Below are positions 1 through 5,091 of a stretch of DNA of 6,252 bases, one piece after another. Source of the stretch: an uncultured Aquincola sp. (lineage in GTDB: Bacteria; Pseudomonadota; Gammaproteobacteria; Burkholderiales; Burkholderiaceae); NCBI GenBank assembly GCA_937883885.1, contig CAKZXL010000064.1, forward strand, positions 1-6,252, written 5' to 3'. The position numbers were made by a program, and so were the translations under genes. The notes below the pieces were generated by a model that saw nothing but the letters and a program-made list of their open reading frames with translations, was not told where the DNA came from and made no database searches. Every line of letters begins with the position of its first letter. Position 1 is the stretch's first letter.

Positions 1-118
1 CCTGCCCCCGGTGCTGCCCGACCTGCTGCAAGGCACGCCGCACCCGGTGCGCGGCGGCCTGACGCTCAAGCCCTACGAGGTGCTGTGGCTGGACGTGGCG
101 GGCGCGGCCGGCGGTTGA
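1..118 (+). CDS. C-terminal end of a GH13 glycoside hydrolase, probably amylosucrase (partial)
   Basis: The left edge cuts this gene. The reading frame starts at base 2, gives 38 residues and stops with TGA at 116-118. The visible peptide contains DLLQGTPHPV followed by LTLKPYEVLWLDV. This matches the last beta-strand region of amylosucrases and related GH13 enzymes, where a 'DLL/ISG...L.L.PY.V.WL' pattern closes the C-terminal beta domain. Amylosucrase splits sucrose and transfers glucose to an alpha-1,4-glucan, releasing fructose. The catalytic (beta/alpha)8 barrel lies outside the window, so the exact GH13 subfamily (amylosucrase, sucrose hydrolase, trehalose synthase and others) cannot be settled. 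It appears complete at its 3' end, with a short Ala/Gly tail. A 12-bp inverted repeat begins 19 bases after the stop. Confidence 0.6.
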   Translation, partial: LPPVLPDLLQGTPHPVRGGLTLKPYEVLWLDVAGAAGG

Positions 119-137
119 GTCGCTGTGCAGCCAACTG

Positions 138-176
138 GCGAGCAAGGCCGGGCGGCTATATTGAGGCCTTGTTCGC
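138..176 (+). promoter_or_regulatory. 12-bp inverted repeat enclosing a TATATT box, upstream of the parD-like gene
   Basis: The left arm GCGAGCAAGGCC (138-149) and right arm GGCCTTGTTCGC (165-176) are complementary at 11 of 12 positions. The only mismatch (G142/T172) would be a G-U pair in RNA. The 15-base loop holds TATATT at 157-162, the only convincing -10-like hexamer in the left part of the window. A weak -35 match, CTGGCG (135-140), lies 16 bases upstream. Type II antitoxins commonly repress their own promoter by binding palindromes over the -10 region, so this fits an autoregulatory operator for the antitoxin gene at 195. It could instead be a factor-independent terminator for the GH13 gene ending at 118, but no T-run follows the right arm (next bases TTGAAGTC). 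The symmetry is directly visible; the function is inferred. Confidence 0.5.
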
Positions 177-194
177 TTGAAGTCGGAGCCGGCG

Positions 195-410
195 ATGCCT
201 ACCAGCACCACCATGACCGTTCACCTGACCGAGATGAGCGACTATTTGCGCGACCTGATCCGGCGCGACATGGAGCGCGCGGATCAGGCAGCGGTCGACC
301 GCTTGAAGGCGGAGCTCACCCAGGCGTTTGCTGCGCCCGAGTCGGCGTACCGGAGCTTGACGGCCGCCGATGTGATCGCCCGCAACGCCAAGCCTGCCAA
401 GGCAGGTTGA
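195..410 (+). CDS. ParD-like (CC2985-type) antitoxin, internally shortened
   Basis: This encodes a 71-residue protein. The ATG at 195 is chosen because GGAG (185-188) sits six bases upstream; an earlier TTG at 177 lacks such support. In intact ParD-type antitoxins the N-terminus is a ribbon-helix-helix DNA-binding domain and the C-terminal helix wraps the ParE toxin. Here the beta-strand (TMTVHLT, residues 6-12) is followed almost directly by the second helix (EMSDYLRDLIRRDMERAD, 13-30), then a toxin-binding-like tail (DRLKAELTQAFAAPES, then LTAADVIARN). Family members usually carry roughly 15-20 more residues forming the first helix between the strand and the 'S-[ED]-Y-[VIL]-RDLIRRD' segment. 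That helix appears to have been lost by an in-frame deletion. The partner toxin follows three bases after the stop but is broken. The reading frame is intact, but DNA binding is doubtful, so this is probably a decaying remnant. Family assignment is from remembered patterns. Confidence 0.7.
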   Translation: MPTSTTMTVHLTEMSDYLRDLIRRDMERADQAAVDRLKAELTQAFAAPESAYRSLTAADVIARNAKPAKAG

Positions 411-413
411 GCC

Positions 414-672
414 ATGGCGGCCGTCCGCGTTCGGCCTGTTCGAGGCGTTTGACCGCATCGAGTCGCACGGGGTGATGTCAAGGCCGATTCCGGCGTCGCT
501 GGGTGTGTCGGGGTTCTTCTTCCGCTACCGCAGCCACTTCGTGTATTGGAAGCGCCTGTCCAACGGAGACATCGGCATCGTCACGGTGCTGCATGAACGC
601 ATGCACCGTACAGCGAGACTTCAGCAGGAGTTTGCCGGCTTGCACGCCGGGCCGGCATCCGATCTCGGTTGA
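414..672 (+). pseudogene. ParE/RelE-family toxin remnant, N-terminus deleted and frame broken
   Basis: An ATG at 414, three bases after the antitoxin stop, is where the toxin should start. It opens a frame that ends after 12 codons (TGA at 450-452). The toxin-like sequence lies in another frame from about base 436: LFEAFDRIESHG, then MSRPIP, FFFRYRSHFVYWKRL, and GDIGIVTVLHERMH, ending at TGA 670-672. These are the C-terminal two thirds of a ParE/RelE fold, with the basic beta-strand core and the typical closing strand 'I.IV.VLHERM'. About 35-40 N-terminal residues, the two helices of intact ParE proteins, are missing. The coding frame has no ATG upstream; the first usable start is GTG at 472, which would give a 66-residue fragment lacking the helical hairpin. 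ParE toxins poison DNA gyrase and RelE cleaves ribosomal mRNA, but this copy is very unlikely to be toxic. The tail after QQEF (GLHAGPASDLG) also looks unlike the family. Confidence 0.75.
633..657. terminator. Possible hairpin between the convergent toxin remnant and amidase genes
   Basis: TGCCGGC (633-639) and GCCGGCA (651-657) form a perfect 7-bp stem with an 11-base loop. It lies at the end of the toxin remnant, 35 bases beyond the amidase stop on the - strand. A convergent junction is a natural place for a bidirectional terminator. No T-run follows on either strand, and GCCGGC motifs are common in DNA of this composition, so the call is weak. Confidence 0.25.
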
Positions 673-691
673 TTGGCCTTCGCCGGTCCGC

Positions 692-2137
692 TCACCCCAG
701 CAACCGACTGCGCACCCCGCTGCACCCGCTGGCCTGCTCGTAGGCATGGCCCATCTGCAGCACGGCCAGGTCGGCGCGGGGTGGGCCCATCAGCTGCAGG
801 CCGATGGGCTGGCCTTGCGGGCCGAAGCCGGCGGGCATGCCCAGCACCGGCAGGCCGGCCAGCGTGCCGCCGATCACCACCTCCATCCAGCGGTGGTAGG
901 TGTCCATCGCACGGCCGTTGATCTCGTGCGGCCAGTCCAGCGAGGCGTGGAACGGAAACACCTGCGCCGAAGGCAGCAGCAGGAAGTCGAAGCGCTCGAA
1001 CTGCTCGCGCAGCGCGTGGTACCAGGCCGTGCGGTCGGCCGAGGCGTGCATCACCTCGGCGGCCGTCAGGCGCAGGCCGTTTTCCACTTCCCACACCGCC
1101 TCGGGCTTCATCAACGCGCGCTTGGTGGGGTCGGCATGCCAGGCGCCTTGGGCATGCGCCACCAAGGCGCCACGCAGCGTGAGCCAGGTGCGCCACAGGC
1201 GCTCCATGTCGAAGAAGGGCGCCACCGGCTCCACGTGGCAGCCGATGGCCTCGAAGTGTTTCAGCGCCTGGGCGCAGGTCTCGAGCACGCCGGGTTCGGT
1301 GGCCAGGTGGCCGCCGTGGTCGGCCAGCCAGCCGATGCGGGCACCGCGCCAGTCGCGGTCCAGCGGCTGGCTGAAGGGCGTCACGTCGGTGTCGAGTGAC
1401 AGCGGCGAGCGGGCGTCCCAGCCGGCCTGCACCGCCAGCAGCTGCGCCACGTCGGCCACGGTGCGGCCCATCGGGCCTTCGGTGCCCAGCTGCTGCAGGA
1501 ACTGCTCGGGCGCCGCCGGGCCGCGCGGCACGCGGCCGAAGGAAGGGCGCAGGCCGAAGACGTTGTTCCAGCCGGCCGGGTTGCGCAGCGAACCCATCAT
1601 GTCGCTGCCATCGGCCACCGGCAGCATGCGCAGGGCCAGCGCCACCGCGGCGCCGCCGCTGCTGCCGCCCGCGCTCAGCCGCGGGTCGAAGGCATTGCGG
1701 GTGGTGCCGAACACCCGGTTGTAGGTGTGCGAGCCCAGGCCCATCTCGGGCGTGTTGGTCTTGCCGATGAAGATGGCGCCGGCGCGGCGCATGCGCTCGA
1801 CCACGATGGCGTCTTGCGTGGGCACGTGGTGCTGCAGGATCAGGCTGCCATGGGTGCTGCGGATGCCGGCCACGTCGGCCAGGTCCTTGGGCGCCTGCGG
1901 CATGCCGTGCAGCCAGCCCATCGGCTCGCCACGGGCCAGCTGCGCGTCGCGCTCATCGGCCTCGGCCAGCAGCTGCTCGGCCGGCTGCAGCGAGACGATG
2001 GCATTGGCCTGCGGATTGAGCCGCTCGATCTGCGCCAGGTGGGCCACCATCACCTCGCGGCACGACACCTCGCGCCGGCCGATGGCCTCGGCCAGCCGGG
2101 TGGCCGGCCAGTCGCACAGCTCAACCACGACACTCAT
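692..2137 (-). CDS. Amidase-signature family hydrolase
   Basis: This encodes 481 residues, a normal length for the amidase-signature family, which hydrolyses amide bonds using a Ser-cisSer-Lys triad. The triad is visible: Lys84 in QAPKDLADVAG, Ser159 in GGSSGG (157-162), and nucleophile Ser183 in GSDMMGSLRNPA (177-188). The Lys-Ser-Ser spacings (75 and 24 residues) equal those of fatty acid amide hydrolase (142, 217, 241). Also typical are GKTNTPEMG (125-133), FGLRPSFGRVP (194-204) and the C-terminal AGLPVLGMPAGF segment (427-438). No signal peptide is seen, so it is probably cytoplasmic. The substrate cannot be read from sequence. It lacks an obvious GatA context (no gatB or gatC nearby), so tRNA amidotransferase is unlikely. 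The ATG overlaps the nudC stop as ATGA, with GAAGG a few bases upstream, which indicates translational coupling. Oddity: the oxyanion loop reads MMGS where most members have GGS. Confidence 0.9.
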   Translation of the reverse strand: MSVVVELCDWPATRLAEAIGRREVSCREVMVAHLAQIERLNPQANAIVSLQPAEQLLAEADERDAQLARGEPMGWLHGMPQAPKDLADVAGIRSTHGSLILQHHVPTQDAIVVERMRRAGAIFIGKTNTPEMGLGSHTYNRVFGTTRNAFDPRLSAGGSSGGAAVALALRMLPVADGSDMMGSLRNPAGWNNVFGLRPSFGRVPRGPAAPEQFLQQLGTEGPMGRTVADVAQLLAVQAGWDARSPLSLDTDVTPFSQPLDRDWRGARIGWLADHGGHLATEPGVLETCAQALKHFEAIGCHVEPVAPFFDMERLWRTWLTLRGALVAHAQGAWHADPTKRALMKPEAVWEVENGLRLTAAEVMHASADRTAWYHALREQFERFDFLLLPSAQVFPFHASLDWPHEINGRAMDTYHRWMEVVIGGTLAGLPVLGMPAGFGPQGQPIGLQLMGPPRADLAVLQMGHAYEQASGCSGVRSRLLG

Positions 2138-2949
2138 CGCGCGCCTTCGCCGGCCATCTGCGCCACCCAGTCGCGGATCAGGTGGCCGGCGATGGAAAAG
2201 CGCGGCGGGATGCCGGGCAATGCATCGAGCGGGTACCAGGCGGCATGCTCGATCTCTTCGGGCTGCGGCACGATCTCGCCGCCGTCCCATTCGGCGGTGA
2301 AGGCCACCATCAGGCTGTGCGGAAACGGCCAGCTCTGGCTGCCGAAGTAGCGCAGGTTCTTCACCCGCACGCCGACTTCTTCGGCCACCTCGCGCTGCAC
2401 GCACTCTTCCAGCGATTCACCGGGCTCCACGAAGCCGGCCAGTGCGCTGTACATGCCGGGCGCGAAGTGCGGCGCCCGCGCCAGCAGCAGCTCACCGGGG
2501 CGCCACACCAGGGCCATCATCGCGGGGCTGATGCGCGGGTAGGCCGCATGGCCGCAGGCCGGGCACACGCGAGCGCGTTCGCCGCTCTGCAGCTCGGTGG
2601 GCGTGCCGCACACGCCGCAGAAGCGGTGCGCGCGGTCCCATTCCAGCACCTGCGCGGCGCGGCCGGCCAGGGCCAGCAGCGGTGCGGCGAACTGCATCAT
2701 CGCCGCGCGCAGCGGCACCCGGCGCCAGCCGGCAGGCACCTCGGGCAGGGTCAGCGTCCACACGTCGTGGCCCTGCAAGGTGCCCAGGTAGTGGCGGGTG
2801 GTGGCAGGGCTTTGCCAATCGGCCGCTAGGTGGGGTTGCAGGGTCTGCGACTCGTCTTCGGGCAGCAGCAGCTGGCGCTCGACGAAAGCGAAGTGCCAGG
2901 CCAGCGGCGTGGGCTGCTGCGGCGGGCGGTGGTCGGGAATGAAGGGCAT
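2134..2949 (-). CDS. nudC: NAD+ diphosphatase NudC (Nudix hydrolase, NAD-cap decapping)
   Basis: NudC hydrolyses NAD(H) to NMN(H) plus AMP and, in E. coli, removes NAD caps from RNA 5' ends. This 271-residue protein has the full family architecture. An N-terminal domain (about 1-105) is followed by a four-cysteine zinc ribbon (Cys111, Cys114, Cys129, Cys132: CGVCG...CPACG). Next comes a complete Nudix box at 172-194 (G172, E178, R186-E187, E190-E191, G193), which binds the catalytic metals. The diagnostic NudC motif follows at 204-210 (SQSWPFP; consensus SQPWPFPxS), with Ser in place of the first Pro. The ATG at 2949 gives the expected length, but no strong ribosome-binding sequence precedes it. 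The best promoter-like hexamer upstream is TAACCT on the - strand (2996-2991), without a clear -35. The stop overlaps the amidase start by four bases, so the two genes are very likely co-transcribed. It is cytoplasmic. Confidence 0.95.
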   Translation of the reverse strand: MPFIPDHRPPQQPTPLAWHFAFVERQLLLPEDESQTLQPHLAADWQSPATTRHYLGTLQGHDVWTLTLPEVPAGWRRVPLRAAMMQFAAPLLALAGRAAQVLEWDRAHRFCGVCGTPTELQSGERARVCPACGHAAYPRISPAMMALVWRPGELLLARAPHFAPGMYSALAGFVEPGESLEECVQREVAEEVGVRVKNLRYFGSQSWPFPHSLMVAFTAEWDGGEIVPQPEEIEHAAWYPLDALPGIPPRFSIAGHLIRDWVAQMAGEGAR

Positions 2950-3025
2950 GGCGGGCGTGCGCGGCGGGCACGGGGGCTCGGGTGCCGATCAGGTTAGCGC
3001 AGGCGGGCCCGGTCTGCGTGAGAAC

Positions 3026-3050
3026 GCCCGGCGGCGACCCTGCGCCGGGC
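3026..3050 (-). terminator. Hairpin between the Crp-like gene and nudC
   Basis: GCCCGGCG (3026-3033) and CGCCGGGC (3043-3050) form a perfect 8-bp GC stem with a 9-base loop. It starts 16 bases downstream of the Crp-like gene's stop, in the 116-base gap before nudC. The position suits a terminator separating the cyclase/Crp pair from the nudC/amidase pair. On the - strand the stem is followed by GTTCTCACGC rather than a T-run, so it would be an imperfect intrinsic terminator or an mRNA-stabilising 3' stem. Confidence 0.4.
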
Positions 3051-3065
3051 CGGCCGGCGCGGTCC

Positions 3066-3857
3066 TCAGGCCAGCTGGGCGCTCAGCGTGCGGTCGAGGA
3101 TGCGCGCCTCGGCCCGGTGTTCCAGCGCCTGCACATCCACGATCTCGATGCGCTTGTAGCCCAGCTTGACGAGGCCTTCGGATTCCAGCTCGCGCAGCGC
3201 GCGGTTGACGTGCTGGCGCGACGACTGGATGAGCGTGGCCAGCTCTTCCTGCGGAATGGCCACTTCCTGCTGGGGCGCCCGGCCGGCGTCCGCGGCGGCC
3301 GACAGGCCAAACTGGTACAGCGCGGAGATGAGGCGGTCCTTCACCGGCCCGGCGTAGAACACCAGGGCCAGCCGGATGCAGTGGCGCTGGTAGCGGATGG
3401 TGGCCTCGGCCATCGCGCGCCACAGCTGCGGGCGGTGGTCCAGGTGCGCTGCCAGGGTGCTGGCGGGCAGTGCCAGCAACCGCGTGGGCTCGGCGGCATG
3501 GAATTCGTAGCAGGGCTCGTCCGGCAGGCGCTGGTGCAGCAGCCGCGACAGCCCGATCAGCGCCCCCGGGTACAGCATGCCGAACTTGACGGTCTTCCGC
3601 TCGTTGCGCAGGCAGGTCCACACCGCGCCCGAGAGCAGGAACACCAGCTCGTCGGTACTGCCGTCGCGGTACACGAGCGTCGACTTGGCGTGCTCACGGA
3701 AGCTGCTGCCCAAGAGGATGTGATCGAGGTCGGCGGCGGGCCAGTCGCGGAACCACTGGCTTTGGCTGAGGAGGTGCCGTGCCTGCTGCAGCGCATGCGC
3801 CGTCGGGGTCACGGTGTCGGGGGTCGGCGGGTCGGCCAACGGGTCGGGTGGGGTCAT
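3066..3857 (-). CDS. Crp/Fnr-family transcriptional regulator
   Basis: This 263-residue protein has a cyclic-nucleotide-binding-type beta-roll at about 33-140, a long dimerisation helix (about 141-168), and a C-terminal winged helix-turn-helix (about 175-240). The HTH core is IPQEELATLIQSSRQHVNRA (201-220), with recognition helix SSRQHVNRALREL resembling CRP's SRETVGRILKMLE. Its effector is not obvious. In my alignment the E. coli CRP phosphate-binding residues Glu72 and Arg82 fall on Leu103 and Pro115, so ordinary cAMP binding is unlikely. Only three cysteines (82, 116, 160) are present and there is no N-terminal Cys cluster, which argues against an Fnr-type iron-sulphur sensor. The ATG overlaps the cyclase stop as ATGA and GAGGA abuts it, so translation is probably coupled to the cyclase gene. 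The N-terminus has a Pro/Thr-rich extension (1-20). Target genes are unknown. A global CRP is less likely given the pocket. Confidence 0.9.
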   Translation of the reverse strand: MTPPDPLADPPTPDTVTPTAHALQQARHLLSQSQWFRDWPAADLDHILLGSSFREHAKSTLVYRDGSTDELVFLLSGAVWTCLRNERKTVKFGMLYPGALIGLSRLLHQRLPDEPCYEFHAAEPTRLLALPASTLAAHLDHRPQLWRAMAEATIRYQRHCIRLALVFYAGPVKDRLISALYQFGLSAAADAGRAPQQEVAIPQEELATLIQSSRQHVNRALRELESEGLVKLGYKRIEIVDVQALEHRAEARILDRTLSAQLA

Positions 3858-4927
3858 TCCTCGGCGAAGTGATACCGGTTCTTGCCTGCGCGCTTGGCCC
3901 GATACAAGGCATCGTCGGCCAGCTTCAGGAGCCGCGCAAGCTGCATGCCGTGACGATACCGCGCAATGCCGATGCTCACGCTCACGTTCACGCCCTGGAT
4001 GGGCGTGGCGGAGATGGCCTCGTTGAGTGCGCCGGCCTGGTGCTGGGCCTGGTCGCGCTCGCCGCGGTAGATCATGCCGAACTCCTCGCCACCCAGGCGG
4101 CCGCAATGGGCGTCGCCGGCGGCGGCCGTCAACTGGCGGGCGATGTGCTGCAGCACCTCGTCGCCCACGTCGTGGCCATGCACGTCGTTGACGGTCTTGA
4201 AGTCGTCCGCGTCGATGAGAAAGAGGTACAGCTCCTGCGGATCGCCCGAGGCCAGGGAGCGCGTCAGCTCGTTGACGAAGGCGCGCCGGTTGTTGATCTG
4301 CGTGAGCGCGTCCTTGAAGGCCAGTTCCGCCAGCCGCCGGTTGATCTTGTGGATCTTGATGCGGTCGGAAAACTGCATGTAGTTGATGGTGATGCCGAAG
4401 ATCACCGCGGCCACCGTCAGGCACAACATCCAGGCCGCCTCGGGGTGCACCAGGATTTCGCGCAGGCGCGGAAAGACGATGGACAGGTTGATCAGCAACG
4501 TGGCCGTGGTGTACGAGATGGGGTCGTAGTGCACCGGCGACATGGCCACCACCACGATGGCGCAGATGCTCAGCTGCCACAGCAGTTCATGCGGCGAATG
4601 GCTGGCCACATGCGCCAGCGCCGTGGCCACCACGGTGGCGAAGAACACCCGCGACACCGCGCCGGCGATGAAGTTGGGCGCCACCGCGGTGGAGGTCATG
4701 CCGGCCATCAAGGCCGCGCCGAAGGCCACCAGCGTGGTGACCGACAAGGCCACCGTGCCGGGCGGAAAGGCGCTGGCGACCAGCCAGCTCAGGAATGCCA
4801 GGGCCTGCACGCGCAGGGTCGACACCCTGCGGCTGCGCTCGGCATAGCCCAGGTAGCTCCGGTAGTCCCGAAGCGACCAGCCACCGACGCTTTGCCCGAT
4901 TTCGGCCAACCGCTTGTTGTGAGGCAT
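3854..4927 (-). CDS. Membrane-bound diguanylate cyclase (six-TM sensor plus GGDEF domain)
   Basis: This 357-residue enzyme is predicted to make c-di-GMP from two GTP at the inner membrane. The N-terminal part contains six hydrophobic segments (about 38-54, 57-75, 86-107, 114-130, 138-152, 164-184) forming an integral membrane sensor that I cannot assign to a named MASE type. A short linker helix (187-203) leads into the GGDEF domain: DALTQINNRRAF (206-217), metal and GTP-binding FLIDADDFKTVND (236-248) with Asp239, GHDVGDEVL (251-259), and active-site GGEEF (279-283). GGEEF is a catalytically competent variant. The RxxD inhibitory site expected just upstream of GGEEF is absent (AGDA, 270-273). 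No EAL domain is present. The start is the ATG at 4927. An upstream in-frame TTG at 5050 would add 41 unlikely residues. No good Shine-Dalgarno sequence precedes 4927, so the start is less certain than the product. The stop overlaps the Crp-like gene's ATG. Confidence 0.92.
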   Translation of the reverse strand: MPHNKRLAEIGQSVGGWSLRDYRSYLGYAERSRRVSTLRVQALAFLSWLVASAFPPGTVALSVTTLVAFGAALMAGMTSTAVAPNFIAGAVSRVFFATVVATALAHVASHSPHELLWQLSICAIVVVAMSPVHYDPISYTTATLLINLSIVFPRLREILVHPEAAWMLCLTVAAVIFGITINYMQFSDRIKIHKINRRLAELAFKDALTQINNRRAFVNELTRSLASGDPQELYLFLIDADDFKTVNDVHGHDVGDEVLQHIARQLTAAAGDAHCGRLGGEEFGMIYRGERDQAQHQAGALNEAISATPIQGVNVSVSIGIARYRHGMQLARLLKLADDALYRAKRAGKNRYHFAEE

Positions 4928-4973
4928 CGGAGTTTCATTGAAGGGAGAGGAAAAGGATGGCGCGGGCCATGGC

Positions 4974-5003
4974 CGGCCGCAACACCCATGAATTCGGCCG
5001 CAA
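4974..5003 (-). repeat. Direct repeat TTGCGGCCG x2 upstream of the cyclase gene
   Basis: On the - strand, TTGCGGCCG occurs at 5003-4995 and again at 4982-4974. The two copies are identical over nine bases and 21 bases apart, about two helical turns, so both would face the same side of the DNA. They lie 47-76 bases before the cyclase ATG, in the gap that must hold the promoter of the cyclase/Crp pair unless it is read through from the helicase gene. A 10-bp palindrome GGCCATGGCC (4965-4974) abuts the proximal copy. A tandem regulator site is possible, but GC-rich nine-mers recur by chance in such DNA. Confidence 0.35.
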
Positions 5004-5035
5004 TCCGGCAAACATGAGGATGCGCGCCGTTCTCC

Positions 5036-5050
5036 GGTCAAAGATGTCAA
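5036..5050 (-). promoter_or_regulatory. Possible -35 region upstream of the cyclase gene
   Basis: On the - strand the sequence TTGACATCTTTGACC contains a perfect -35 consensus, TTGACA (5050-5045). It is followed by a second TTGAC, so TTGAC is repeated with a four-base spacer. These lie about 110-120 bases upstream of the cyclase ATG. No acceptable -10 hexamer is found at 16-18 bases (GGCGCG at 17). This is therefore only a candidate promoter, or a regulator half-site pair. Confidence 0.25.
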
Positions 5051-5057
5051 TTTTCAG

Positions 5058-5075
5058 GGGTGGTTCCCGCCACCC
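5058..5075 (-). terminator. Small hairpin after the helicase gene
   Basis: GGGTGG (5058-5063) and CCACCC (5070-5075) form a 6-bp stem with a 6-base loop. It starts 16 bases past the helicase stop on the - strand and is followed there by CTGAAAATT. The position suits transcription termination, but the stem is short and a T-run is missing. Confidence 0.3.
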
Positions 5076-5091
5076 ACCGGCTGCCCGTGTA

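Noticed and set aside
125..475. 116-codon + strand frame across the antitoxin gene
   Set aside because: It overlaps the antitoxin in a different frame and has no recognisable motif, whereas the antitoxin frame has a good ribosome-binding sequence and family motifs.
503..1399. Long open frame on the + strand (about 298 codons) over the toxin remnant and the amidase 3' half
   Set aside because: It has low-complexity composition, no domain motifs, and opposes a well-supported amidase; its left part is out of frame with the real toxin sequence.
2138..2404. Longer amidase start inside nudC
   Set aside because: The 89 extra codons are Arg/Ala-rich shadow sequence within the conserved NudC C-terminus; the protein from 2137 already begins as amidases of this family do.
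2991..2996. TAACCT (- strand) as the nudC promoter -10
   Set aside because: No -35-like sequence at acceptable spacing; too weak to list as a feature.
3858..4580. Upstream extension of the Crp-like frame into the cyclase gene
   Set aside because: The frame is open for 241 further codons but overlaps the cyclase in another frame and encodes no family sequence; the ATG at 3857 gives a normal Crp length and an ATGA overlap.
3779..5017. Long open frame on the + strand (about 412 codons) opposite the cyclase gene
   Set aside because: The translation is His/Gln/Arg/Gly-rich with no recognisable motif. It lies antisense to a clear GGDEF gene and is a by-product of high GC with few stop codons.
4928..5050. 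TTG start at 5050 giving a 398-residue cyclase
   Set aside because: The extra 41 residues are Cys/Pro/Arg-rich and unlike a sensor N-terminus, and the TTG overlaps a -35-like hexamer; the ATG at 4927 is preferred.
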